Positions 8,146-16,127 of a stretch of DNA of 64,000 bases are shown piece by piece (the stretch's first letter is position 1; each line of letters starts with the position of its first letter). Origin of the DNA: Georgenia yuyongxinii. GTDB taxonomy: Bacteria; Actinomycetota; Actinomycetes; Actinomycetales; Actinomycetaceae. A model generated the notes under the pieces. That model worked only from the letters and a program-made list of their open reading frames with translations, ran no database searches and was not told the origin of the DNA. The DNA is taken from contig NZ_CP040915.1 of assembly GCF_006352065.1 (NCBI RefSeq), forward strand, positions 3,286,001-3,350,000, in the 5' to 3' direction. The position numbers and the translations under genes are program-made.

Positions 8146-8281
8146 GTCATCGGGGCAGCGCCGGCGGCGGTCGCGCGTCATCGGGGCAGCGCCGGCGGCG
8201 GTCGCGCGTCATCGGGGCAGCGCCGGCGGCGGTCGCGCGTCATCGGGGCAGCGCCGGCGGCGGTCGCGCGTCATCGGGGCA
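8146..8281. repeat. 31-bp tandem repeat, 4.4 copies
   Basis: Four complete direct copies start at 8146, 8177, 8208 and 8239 (unit GTCATCGGGGCAGCGCC plus GGCGGCGGTCGCGC), and 12 nt of a fifth start at 8270. The copies look identical, so the array is recent or homogenised. It lies just after the LCP stop codon and about 230 nt upstream of the next coding start; no sustained coding use is apparent. Confidence 0.95.
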
Positions 8282-8380
8282 ACTCCGTCGTGCATAGCCT
8301 GACGGAAGTACCCCGTTATAAGTCCTCTGCCCGAACGCACAGCGGCCTCGGTGAGACGCGGGTGCATCCCGACACTCATA

Positions 8381-8396
8381 TGTGACGCACATCACA
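8381..8396. promoter_or_regulatory. CRP/GlxR-type cAMP receptor binding site
   Basis: TGTGA-CGCACA-TCACA matches both half-sites of the CRP-family consensus TGTGA-N6-TCACA. Its centre is about 64 nt upstream of the predicted transcription start at 8453, a usual activator position. A second palindrome, CACAATTGTG (8393-8402), overlaps it. Related actinobacterial CRP/GlxR proteins control cell-wall hydrolases, which fits the downstream gene. Confidence 0.7.
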
Positions 8397-8439
8397 ATTG
8401 TGCCGTCCGTATCGGTTCCATGTTGCTGGTGTGACAGAT

Positions 8440-8445
8440 GAGAAT
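8440..8445 (+). promoter_or_regulatory. -10 element (GAGAAT) ahead of the leader ORF
   Basis: GAGAAT lies 7 nt before the ATG at 8453, the same spacing and sequence as the promoter at 3163. It implies a transcript starting at that ATG. Confidence 0.5.
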
Positions 8446-8452
8446 GACGGGT

Positions 8453-8494
8453 ATGAGTGTTTACCCGTCCGTCTCGCTTTCGGCGCGCCCGTGA
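8453..8494 (+). CDS. Putative leaderless 13-residue leader peptide
   Basis: ATG at 8453 reads MSVYPSVSLSARP and stops at TGA 8492-8494. The GTG start of the hydrolase gene overlaps that stop (GTGA). With the -10 box 7 nt upstream, the leader would be translated from the very 5' end and would deliver ribosomes to a GTG that has no Shine-Dalgarno of its own. This is inferred from arrangement only; it could be chance. Confidence 0.35.
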   Translation: MSVYPSVSLSARP

Positions 8495-9933
8495 ACGGGC
8501 GCCTGCGAGCCCTCGCTGTCGCCGCGGCGCTCGCGCTCGGCGCCACACCCGCTTCTCTAGCAGTGGCCCCGAACGCGCAAGCCGCACCGACGACCATCGC
8601 CTCAACGCGGCTGGCCGGGGACGACCGATATGCCACCTCGGCCGCCATCTCGGCGGCAAACTTCAAGCCGGGCGCTGCCGTGGCCTACGTGGCCAGCGGA
8701 CGCGACTTCCCCGATGCGCTCTCAGGTGCCGCAGCCGCGGGCACGCAGGGCGCACCGGTGCTCCTGACCACACCGACCGCCCTCCCGGAGGCCGTGCGCG
8801 CCGAGCTGGCGCGGCTCAGGCCGAAGTCGATCGTCGTGCTCGGCGGCGAGGGCGCGGTGAGCGAGGTGGTGCGCGAGGGGCTGCAGGCGCTCACCACGGG
8901 CGTGGTCGCCAGGCTCGCCGGCACCGACCGGTACGCCACCTCGGCGGCCGTCTCCGCGGCGACCTTCCCGCGGGACGTGGCGGTGACCTACGTGGCCACC
9001 GGCCGCGGATTCGCCGACGCCCTCTCCGGCGCGGCCGCTGCGGGCGCGAAGGACGCACCCCTGCTGCTGGTGCCGGGCTCGTCGGTCACCGCGGAGGTCC
9101 GCACCGAGCTTGCGCGGCTCAGCCCGGACCGGATCGTCGTGCTGGGCAGCACGGGCGCCGTGTCCGCGGGCGTCGAGGCCGAGCTGGCGGCGTTCGCGCC
9201 CGCAGTGGACCGCCTGGGCGGCGCCGACCGGTACGCCACCTCCGCAGCCGTCTCGGCGGACAGCTTCCCCGCCGGCGTTCCGGCCGCGTACCTGGCCAGC
9301 GGCCTCGACTTCCCCGACGCGCTCGCCGGCGCCCCGGTGGCCGGGCTCGTCGGCGGGCCGGTGCTGCTGGTCCCCGCCAGCATCCCCGCTGCCGTGCGCA
9401 CCGAGCTCACCCGGCTCTCCCCCGGCAAGGTCGTGGTGCTCGGCGGGCCGGGCGCCGTGAGCACCGCCGTCGTCCAGCAGGCCGTCGGGCACGACGAGAT
9501 CGGCCGGATCGCCGCCGCCTACACCGCGCCGCCACTAAGCAAGGGTGCCGGCGCCAAGTCGCTGGCCTGGGCACACACCCAGCTGGGCGTGCCGTACAAG
9601 TGGGCGGGCACCGGCCCGGACACGGGCGGGTACGACTGCTCCGGGCTCGTCATGAAGGCGTACGAGGCGGCGGGCGTCACCCTGACCCGGACCACCCGGC
9701 AACAGTGGGCCTCCACCACCCGGGTGGCGCTCGAGGACCTTCAGCCTGGCGACATCGTGTTCTGGTCGAGCAACGGGCAACCGTCCGGGATCTACCACAA
9801 CGCCCTCTACGCCGGGAAGGACCCGGTGACGGGCAAGAGCATGCGCCTGCAGGCACCGTCGCCGGGCAAGTTCGTCGAGCTGGTGCCGATGCTCGAGGCG
9901 AACCTGCTGCCCTTCGGGGGACGGATCGGGTGA
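8491..9933 (+). CDS. Secreted peptidoglycan hydrolase: three CW_binding_2 repeats plus NlpC/P60
   Basis: 480 aa. A signal peptide ends near ANAQA (residue 31). Three cell-wall-binding type 2 repeats follow (about 38-125, 126-215 and 216-305), each with R(L)xGxDRYATSAA, YVASGxDFPDALSG and VVLGGxGAVS. The C-terminal NlpC/P60 domain (about 365-480) has the catalytic Cys at about 383 in YDCSGL and the His at about 436 in YHNALY. It is predicted to cut stem peptides outside the cell while bound to wall polymers. The GTG at 8491 is the start that places the signal peptide correctly; it has no Shine-Dalgarno and overlaps a short leader ORF. Confidence 0.88.
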   Translation: MNGRLRALAVAAALALGATPASLAVAPNAQAAPTTIASTRLAGDDRYATSAAISAANFKPGAAVAYVASGRDFPDALSGAAAAGTQGAPVLLTTPTALPEAVRAELARLRPKSIVVLGGEGAVSEVVREGLQALTTGVVARLAGTDRYATSAAVSAATFPRDVAVTYVATGRGFADALSGAAAAGAKDAPLLLVPGSSVTAEVRTELARLSPDRIVVLGSTGAVSAGVEAELAAFAPAVDRLGGADRYATSAAVSADSFPAGVPAAYLASGLDFPDALAGAPVAGLVGGPVLLVPASIPAAVRTELTRLSPGKVVVLGGPGAVSTAVVQQAVGHDEIGRIAAAYTAPPLSKGAGAKSLAWAHTQLGVPYKWAGTGPDTGGYDCSGLVMKAYEAAGVTLTRTTRQQWASTTRVALEDLQPGDIVFWSSNGQPSGIYHNALYAGKDPVTGKSMRLQAPSPGKFVELVPMLEANLLPFGGRIG

Positions 9934-10058
9934 CCCGCACCCGCGCGACAGGTGTTGCCGAACTGAGACCCTCCCCGAACCGCAATCCCCGCCGGGGCTG
10001 CCACGCACGGCGGTAAGTTCCCACCTCCAGGTCGCAGCTTCGCGTTCCGGAGGAGCTC

Positions 10059-11450
10059 ATGTCTCGACGCATCCGACCGCTCGCGGCCGCCACCGCACTC
10101 AGCGTCGCCGGGGCCCTCGGGCTCCTCACGGGACCGGCGGCGGCACCCGCCGCAGCGGCCACGTGCAGCAGCGGCTACGTGGCGCTGACGTTCGACGACG
10201 GCCCCCGGGCGGTCACCACCGGCCAGGTGCTCGACGCACTCAAGGGCCGCTCGGTGCGCGCCACCTTCTTCGTGGTCGGTCAGAACGTGGAACGGCTCCC
10301 CGCGCTCGTGCGACGCGCGGTGGCCGAGGGACACCGGGTGGAGAACCACAGCTGGGCGCACGAGCGGCTCACCGACCTCAGCGCCGCCGGGGTGCGGACC
10401 TCCCTGAGCCGGGCCGACCAGGCGGTGCGCAATGCTGGAGTGCGCGGCACCCGCCTGTTCCGGCCGCCCTACGGCCTCACGAACGCGACCGTGCGCAGTG
10501 TCGCCGCCGACCTCGGGCTGCGTCAGGTGCTGTGGAGCGTGGACCCGACCGACTACGCCACCGGCACCACCTCGGCGCAGATCCGCGACCGAGTCCTCGG
10601 CGGCCTGGCCGCCGGCGCCGTCGTCCTCCTGCACGACGGCGTGGTCAACTCCCCCGCCACCGTCGGCGCGCTGCCGGGCATCATCGACGGCGCCCGGGCG
10701 CGCGGCTTCTGCTTCGGGGTGCTCACCGACTCCGGCGCGGTGGTCCCACCGGCCACCCCCACCCCGACGAAGGTGACGTTCTATCTCACCGACACGTGGG
10801 GTCCCGGCACGAAGTACACCTTCGCCTACGGCCGCCCCACCGATGCGGCCTATACGGGCGACTGGGACGGCGACGGCCGGGACTCGCTCGCCGTGCGTCG
10901 TGACGCGACGCTCTACGCCAAGAATGCGCTCGGAGCCGGGGCGGCCGACGTCGCCGTCACCTACGGACGGTTCGACGACGCCGTGGTCGTCGGCGACTGG
11001 GACGGCGACGGCCGAGACACCCTCGCCGTGCGCCGGGGCAGCACCTACCACCTGCGCAACTCCCTCACGCCGGGCCCGGCGGACGCCGTCGTCACCTACG
11101 GCCGGACGGCCGACACGGTGCTGGTGGGCGACTGGGACGGCGACGGCCGAGACACCCTCGCCGTGCGCCGCGGCAGCACCGTCTACGTGCGGAACTCCCT
11201 GTCCGACGGGCCGGCCGACGTCGTCGTCACCTACGGCCGGTCGACGGACACGGTGCTCGTCGGGGACTGGAACGGCGACGGCCGCGACACCCTCGCCGTG
11301 CGCCGCGCCAGCACCTACTACCTGCGCAACTCGCTGACGCCCGGGGATGCCGAGGTGGTCGCCACCTACGGGAGGTCGACGGACCAGGCGCTGGTTGGGG
11401 ACTGGGACGGCGACCGCGGCGACACGCTCGGGGTGCGCCGGCTGGAGTAG
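10059..11450 (+). CDS. Secreted polysaccharide deacetylase (NodB domain) with C-terminal GDWDGDGRD repeats
   Basis: 463 aa. A signal peptide (residues 1-34) leads to a carbohydrate esterase 4/NodB domain: TFDDGP with Asp46-Asp47, the metal histidines H97 and H101 (NHSWAH), RPPYG at 135 and LLHDG later. The enzyme should remove acetyl groups from peptidoglycan or another N-acetyl polysaccharide. From about residue 235 to the end are five repeats of about 45 residues with the core VGDWDGDGRDTLAVRR, resembling Ca-binding FG-GAP/VCBS-type blades. The last copy is degenerate (GDRGDTLGVRR). GGAGGAG precedes the ATG. It follows the wall hydrolase on the same strand. Confidence 0.87.
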   Translation: MSRRIRPLAAATALSVAGALGLLTGPAAAPAAAATCSSGYVALTFDDGPRAVTTGQVLDALKGRSVRATFFVVGQNVERLPALVRRAVAEGHRVENHSWAHERLTDLSAAGVRTSLSRADQAVRNAGVRGTRLFRPPYGLTNATVRSVAADLGLRQVLWSVDPTDYATGTTSAQIRDRVLGGLAAGAVVLLHDGVVNSPATVGALPGIIDGARARGFCFGVLTDSGAVVPPATPTPTKVTFYLTDTWGPGTKYTFAYGRPTDAAYTGDWDGDGRDSLAVRRDATLYAKNALGAGAADVAVTYGRFDDAVVVGDWDGDGRDTLAVRRGSTYHLRNSLTPGPADAVVTYGRTADTVLVGDWDGDGRDTLAVRRGSTVYVRNSLSDGPADVVVTYGRSTDTVLVGDWNGDGRDTLAVRRASTYYLRNSLTPGDAEVVATYGRSTDQALVGDWDGDRGDTLGVRRLE

Positions 11451-11460
11451 GGCGGCCGCG

Positions 11461-11603
11461 GGCACCCGGCACCCGGCACCCGGCACCCGGCACCCGGCAC
11501 CCGGCACCCGGCACCCGGCACCCGGCACCCGGCACCCGGCACCCGGCACCCGGCACCCGGCACCCGGCACCCGGCACCCGGCACCCGGCACCCGGCACCC
11601 GGC
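11461..11603. repeat. Heptanucleotide microsatellite (GGCACCC)20
   Basis: An uninterrupted run of 143 nt, about 20.4 copies of the 7-mer, starts 10 nt after the deacetylase stop codon. Because 7 is not a multiple of 3, it is open in several frames on both strands and produces repetitive spurious ORFs. The rest of the convergent gap (11604-11819) holds no gene; only the small palindrome CACCTAGGTG at 11788-11797 was noticed, and no clear terminator. Confidence 0.97.
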
Positions 11604-11819
11604 GGAGGTTCGCACACGCGGGAGTGTCGGGACCGCTGACACTGCGCCCGGAAACCCGAACCTAGGTCAGAGGTGCCGAACTTACGCAAAGCTGACAGAG
11701 GTTCAGCAGCGCCGGCGCCAGATCGGAATTCCTGGCAGGTCCCCGTCGGGCGACTCGACCGGTACAGCAACGCACAGGGCCTCAGTCACCTAGGTGTCAC
11801 GGCGGCCGGCGGCGACGAC

Positions 11820-12611
11820 CTACTGCAGCATCGTGCGGTCGTCGAGACCGGCGCCCTTGATCTTCTCGAACTCGTGCAGCAGGTCCGGCACGGTCGCGCG
11901 GGACTTCGCCTCGGCGTCGAGGTCGAGGATGATCCGGCCGGCGTGCATCATGACCAGCCGGGTGCCCAGGCGCAGCGCCTGCTCCATGTTGTGGGTGACC
12001 ATCAGCGTGGTGAGGTGATGGCGCTCGACGGCCTCCGCCGTCAGCCGGGCCACGAGCTCGGCGCGCTGGGGGTCCAGGGCAGCGGTGTGCTCGTCGAGGA
12101 GCAGGATCTTCGGTTCGCTGAAGGTGGCCATGAGCAGGGAGAGCGCCTGGCGCTGCCCGCCGGAGAGCATCCCGACCTTGGCCTTCAGCCGCGACTCCAG
12201 CCCGAGCTCGAGCGTGGCGAGCTCGCGGGCGAACAGCTGCCGTTTGGCGGCGGTGACGCCGCGGCGCAGCCCCCGGCCCTTGCCGCGCTCGTAGGCCATC
12301 GCGAGGTTCTCCTCGATGGTCATGTGCGGCGCGGTGCCGGCCATCGGGTCCTGGAAGACCCGGGCGACGTCGCGGGCGCGCTGGTGGTCGGCCAGGGCGG
12401 TGACGTCCTTGCCGTCGATGGTCACCGCGCCCGTCTCCGGGCGCAGCTTGCCGGCGGCGATGTTGAGCAGCGTGGACTTGCCGGCGCCGTTGGAGCCGAT
12501 GACGGTGACGAAGTCGCCGGGTTCGAGGGTGAGGGTGACGCCCTGCAGTGCGGCGCGCTCGTTGGCGGTGCCGGCGAAGAAGATCTTGGTGACGTCGTCG
12601 AGGCGCAGCAT
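11820..12611 (-). CDS. ABC transporter ATPase of a TrpXYZ-type importer
   Basis: 263 aa. Walker A is GSNGAGKST (about residue 39-47), the signature is LSGGQRQAL, and Walker B is ILLLDEHTAAL with the catalytic Glu, followed by the switch His in MVTHN. The ATG at 12611 overlaps the permease TGA by 4 nt. The three-gene set (binding protein, single permease, ATPase) matches the family of ABC importers with an ABC_sub_bind protein, known for tryptophan, tyrosine or other aromatic-compound uptake (TrpXYZ). The substrate is not shown by sequence. Confidence 0.88.
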   Translation of the reverse strand: MLRLDDVTKIFFAGTANERAALQGVTLTLEPGDFVTVIGSNGAGKSTLLNIAAGKLRPETGAVTIDGKDVTALADHQRARDVARVFQDPMAGTAPHMTIEENLAMAYERGKGRGLRRGVTAAKRQLFARELATLELGLESRLKAKVGMLSGGQRQALSLLMATFSEPKILLLDEHTAALDPQRAELVARLTAEAVERHHLTTLMVTHNMEQALRLGTRLVMMHAGRIILDLDAEAKSRATVPDLLHEFEKIKGAGLDDRTMLQ

Positions 12612-13528
12612 CAGGCGTCCACCTTCACCTTCGTGCCGGCGGTGTGGGTGCGGCGCAGGCCGAGCCGGCTGTTGAGCCACCGGAACCCGCTCCACTGGGG
12701 CAGGATCAGCGCGGCCACCACGAGCACGGCGGAGACCAGCTTCATGTCGGTGGGTTCGAGCCCGACCATGAGCGCCACCTGGATGACCTCCCGGTAGAGC
12801 ACCGAGCCGAGCACCACGGCCAGTGTGGAGATGAAGATGGTCCGGGCCCCGAAGACGGCCTGGCCAATAATCACCGAGGCCAGGCCGGCGACGATGAGAC
12901 CGATGCCCATGCCGATGTCGGCGAAGCCCTGGTACTGGGCGATGAGCGCGCCGCACAGGGCGACCAGGCCGTTGGACAGCGCCAGCCCGAGGACCTTCAT
13001 CCGGTCGGTGCTCACGCCGAAGCTGCGGATCATCTCCTCGTTGTCACCGGTGGCCTGCATCGCCAGCCCGAGGTCGGTGTGCAGGAACCAGTCCAGGAGG
13101 AGCTTAAACACCAGCGCGACGACGGCGAAGAGCGCCACCGACACGGCGCTGCCCATGAGGCCGCCGTCGCGCAACGGCGTGATCAAGGTGTCCTCACGCA
13201 GGAGCGAGAGGTTCGCCTTCATGCCCATGATGCGCAGGTTGATCGAGTACAGCGCGATCTGGGTGATGATGCCGGCGAGCAGCGGATTGATCTTGCCCTT
13301 GGTGTGCAGCAGCCCGGTGACCGCCCCTGCCGCCAGGCCCGCGGCGATGGCCGCGAGCGTGGCGAGCAGGGGGTTGGTGCCGCCCACGATGAGGATGGCG
13401 GCGACGGCGCCTCCGGTGGTGAAGCTGCCGTCGACCGTCAGGTCCGGGAAGTCGAGGATCCGGAAGGTCAGGTAGACCCCCAGGGCCATCAGCCCGTAGA
13501 TCAGTCCCAGCTCGAGGGCGGCGATCAT
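12611..13528 (-). CDS. ABC transporter permease of a TrpXYZ-type importer
   Basis: 305 aa with about eight hydrophobic segments. The start MIAALELGLIYGLMALGVYL and the motif DFPDLTVDGSFTTGGAV are characteristic of the TrpY-like branch of branched-chain-type permeases. It overlaps the ATPase start by 4 nt at its 3' end and starts 9 nt after the binding-protein gene, so the three genes form one operon read leftwards. Confidence 0.87.
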   Translation of the reverse strand: MIAALELGLIYGLMALGVYLTFRILDFPDLTVDGSFTTGGAVAAILIVGGTNPLLATLAAIAAGLAAGAVTGLLHTKGKINPLLAGIITQIALYSINLRIMGMKANLSLLREDTLITPLRDGGLMGSAVSVALFAVVALVFKLLLDWFLHTDLGLAMQATGDNEEMIRSFGVSTDRMKVLGLALSNGLVALCGALIAQYQGFADIGMGIGLIVAGLASVIIGQAVFGARTIFISTLAVVLGSVLYREVIQVALMVGLEPTDMKLVSAVLVVAALILPQWSGFRWLNSRLGLRRTHTAGTKVKVDA

Positions 13529-13537
13529 CCGCGGTCC

Positions 13538-14548
13538 TTACTCCTGCACGACGACGTCGGCGCTGTCGAGCAGCTCCTGCGGGATCGTCACGCCCATGCG
13601 CTCGGCCGCCGTCGGGTTGACGTACAGCTTCAGGTCGGTCGGCTTCTCGATCGGCATCTCGGCCGGGTCGGCGCCCTCGTCGAGGATCTTCACCGCCATG
13701 AGGCCGGTCTGGTAGCCGAGCTGCTCGTAGTCGAAGCCGTAGGTGGCGACGCCGCCGTTGGTGACGGAGTCACCCTCGCCGACGACGACCGGCACCTGCT
13801 TCTCCTCGGCCACCTGGACCAGGGCGTCGAGCGCGGAGACGACGTTGTTGTCGGTGGGGACGTAGAACGCGTCGACGTCGAGGGAGTTCGCGGCCTGCTG
13901 CACCTCGCCGGAGGTGGTGATGGTGGCTTCCTCGAGGGTCAGGCCGAGCTTCTCGGCGGCCTCCTTGGCCAGGTCCACCTGCACCTGGGAGTTGATCTCG
14001 CCGGAGGAGTAGACGACGCCGACGGTCTTGGCGTCCGGCGCGAGCTCCTTAATGAGGCCGAGCTGCTCCTCGACGGCGTTCAGGTCGGAGGTGCCGGTGA
14101 TGTTGCCGCCCGGGGCCTCCCAGCTGTCCACCAGGCCGGCCTCGGCGGGCTCGGTGACGGCGGTGATGAGGATCGGGATGTCGGTGATCGCCTGCGCGGC
14201 GGCCTGCGCCGTCGGGGTGGCGATGGCCAGGACGAGGTCCTTGCCGTCCGAGGCGAACTTGTTCGCGATGGAGGTGGCGGTGGCCTGGTCGCCCTGGGCG
14301 TTCTGCTCGTCGTAGGTGACGTTCTCACCCTCGACGTAGCCGTTGTCCGCCAGCGCGTTCTTGAAGCCCTCACGGGCGGCGTCGAGGGAGGTGTGCGAGA
14401 CGATCTGGGTGATGCCGATCTCGACGGTCTCCTGCTCGCCACCGGCGGCGTCGGTGCCGTTGGCCTCGGAGTCGCTGCTGCAGGCGGCCAGGGTGAGGGC
14501 GGTGGCCGCGAGCGCCGCGCCAAGGATGCTCGACTTCGAGCGCTTCAT
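13538..14548 (-). CDS. ABC transporter substrate-binding lipoprotein (ABC_sub_bind, TrpX-like)
   Basis: 336 aa. The signal ends in the lipobox LAAC with the lipidated Cys at about residue 23, then an acidic linker. The mature part follows the ABC_sub_bind layout: VEIGITQIVSHTSLDAAREG, then KDLVLAIATPTAQAAAQ, IPILITAVTEP and PDAKTVGVVYSSGEINS. It would capture the substrate outside the membrane for the downstream permease and ATPase. GGAAGGA precedes the ATG. It is the first gene of the operon. Confidence 0.88.
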   Translation of the reverse strand: MKRSKSSILGAALAATALTLAACSSDSEANGTDAAGGEQETVEIGITQIVSHTSLDAAREGFKNALADNGYVEGENVTYDEQNAQGDQATATSIANKFASDGKDLVLAIATPTAQAAAQAITDIPILITAVTEPAEAGLVDSWEAPGGNITGTSDLNAVEEQLGLIKELAPDAKTVGVVYSSGEINSQVQVDLAKEAAEKLGLTLEEATITTSGEVQQAANSLDVDAFYVPTDNNVVSALDALVQVAEEKQVPVVVGEGDSVTNGGVATYGFDYEQLGYQTGLMAVKILDEGADPAEMPIEKPTDLKLYVNPTAAERMGVTIPQELLDSADVVVQE

Positions 14549-14650
14549 GGGGTTCCTTCCGGGACGAGCTGACGGGCCGGCTGGGCCCTTGGGGTCGGGG
14601 CGCCGGCTGGAGGGTGGCGCCGGGGCCGTCCGGCCCGCTGTGACCGCAGA

Positions 14651-14656
14651 ATCTAG
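14651..14656 (-). promoter_or_regulatory. Candidate -10 element (TAGATT) of the TrpX-type operon
   Basis: TAGATT on the minus strand lies about 100 nt upstream of the ATG at 14548. The region between holds a GC-rich leader with no recognised riboswitch. Confidence 0.35.
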
Positions 14657-14686
14657 TGCACGCGTCCACGTGTTGGTACCAGCGTC

Positions 14687-15886
14687 TCAGGTTGTGGTTT
14701 GACCTCGCGCGGCCGCGACTACGGCGGCGGCCCGCTCGCCGCTGCTGCGCTGAGAACGGTGTTGCTCCACCCAGGCTGTCAGCCGCGCGCTCGTGGCGCC
14801 GTCGTCCGCTCGCTCGAGGGCCTCCGTCATCGCCTCAACGACCGCATCGACATCGTAGTCGGTGACCCAGCCGAGCCGGTGGTCCCGCACGTCTGCGGCG
14901 GCGGGGCCGACGCCGGCGTAGATCACCGGGGTGCCGCTGGCCAGGGCGGCGAGGATCTTCGTCGGGTAGGCGAAGTCGTAGCCCTGTCCCGGCACGATGC
15001 TGACCACCGCGGCGACGGCGCCACGCTGCCAGCGGGCCGCCTCGACCGGCGGAACGGCGTCGCGGAGCTCGACGGCGCCGGAGGGTAGATGTCGGGCGAG
15101 CTCGCCGATGTGCTCCCATGCGCTGCCTTGGCCGATGTAGACGAGCCGAGCGTCGGGCACACGGGCGAGGACCTTCGGCATGGCGCGGGCGAAGATGTCC
15201 GCGCCCTGCCACTCGGAGGCGGTGCCGGCGTAGAGCAGGTAGGGGCCGGGAGCCGCGGCGTCGCCGTCGGGACGGAAGATCGCAGTGTCGACGCCGTTCG
15301 GCACGACCTCGACGTGGGTGGCGCCGAGCTGGCGCACGCGGTCGGCGACGCCGTCGGAGACCGCGATCACCCGGGCGGCGCCGCGCAGCACCCAGGCCTC
15401 GAGCCGTCGCAGCAGGGCGACGACGATCTTCGGTGCACCGGTCTGGGCGGCGGCGTCCGACCAGACGTCGGCCGCGTAGTACACGTACGGCGTGCGGCGC
15501 AGCGTGCTCATGACGCGGACCACGGCGCCGGTCGTCGGGGGTGGCTCGACGACGACGACGTCTGCGCGAGTCACGGCCAGGCGCACGGCGAGCGGCACGT
15601 CGAAGCTCAGGTACTGCAGGTAGCCGCGCACGTAGCCCTGCTTGTCGCGCACGACAGGCCAGCGGGAGACGGCGACGCCGCGTGCCGATTCCGAGCGGGC
15701 GCTGGCGCGGACCCCGCCGGCGCTGGCGCGGTCCCCGCCGGTGCTGGCACGGCCCTCGGGGACGCGCGTGGTGAGCACCCGGACGTGGTGACCCGCGCGG
15801 GCGAGGGCTTCCGCCAGCGACTGCAGCCGGAAGGACGCCGCGGCGGGCTCGGGGGTGAAGATCCTGGTCGCCAGGACGACGCGCAC
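14687..15886 (-). CDS. Family 4 glycosyltransferase
   Basis: 399 aa, GT-B fold. The N-terminal domain starts VVLATRIFTPEPAAASFRLQ. The C-terminal donor domain has VIAVSDGVADRV, VEVVPNGVDTAIFRP, LLYAGTASEWQG and the nucleotide-sugar E-x7-E region replaced by YPTKILAALASGTPVI, as in several GT4 branches. It probably adds a hexose to a lipid-linked glycan at the cytoplasmic face. AAGGAT lies upstream of the GTG at 15886. Residues ~50-75 contain an imperfect Ala/Gly/Ser/Arg repeat (ASTGGDRASAGG) from an 18-bp DNA repeat, which looks like a local expansion. Confidence 0.82.
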   Translation of the reverse strand: MRVVLATRIFTPEPAAASFRLQSLAEALARAGHHVRVLTTRVPEGRASTGGDRASAGGVRASARSESARGVAVSRWPVVRDKQGYVRGYLQYLSFDVPLAVRLAVTRADVVVVEPPPTTGAVVRVMSTLRRTPYVYYAADVWSDAAAQTGAPKIVVALLRRLEAWVLRGAARVIAVSDGVADRVRQLGATHVEVVPNGVDTAIFRPDGDAAAPGPYLLYAGTASEWQGADIFARAMPKVLARVPDARLVYIGQGSAWEHIGELARHLPSGAVELRDAVPPVEAARWQRGAVAAVVSIVPGQGYDFAYPTKILAALASGTPVIYAGVGPAAADVRDHRLGWVTDYDVDAVVEAMTEALERADDGATSARLTAWVEQHRSQRSSGERAAAVVAAARGQTTT

Positions 15887-15963
15887 GGTCGGTGATCCTT
15901 CGGTGGGGGCAGGTGACAGGGGCACGTTACCCACCGGCGGGTGCCGGGGGCCCATCCGCCCGC

Positions 15964-16031
15964 TGGTGACCGGCGCCTGTTGGTGACGGGCGCCCGCTGG
16001 TGACCCGCGCCCGTTCGTGACCGGCGCCCGA
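15964..16031. repeat. 17-bp imperfect tandem repeat, four copies
   Basis: Copies at 15964-15980, 15981-15997, 15998-16014 and 16015-16031 follow TGGTGACCGGCGCCCGT with one to three changes each. They lie in the 519-bp gap between the CAP-protein gene and the GT4 start, which also holds the structures listed at 16128, 16290 and 16356 and no gene. Confidence 0.9.
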
Positions 16032-16127
16032 CGACCGGGTCGAGATGTCTCGGTCAGGTCACGATCGGACGAGATTGCCCCGAAAGGGGTTCCCGTTACG
16101 GACGAGGGGTGCATGATGAGAATGAGT

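Noticed and set aside
8146-8281. CRISPR array
   Set aside because: The 31-bp units are contiguous identical copies with no spacers and no cas genes nearby.
11461-11603. Repetitive protein encoded by the heptamer array
   Set aside because: The seven-residue periodic translation arises in any frame of a 7-bp repeat and has no start signal.
12644-14572. 642-residue plus-strand open frame opposite the TrpX-type permease and binding protein
   Set aside because: His/Asp/Gly-rich shadow; the minus-strand genes have lipobox, permease and coupling evidence.
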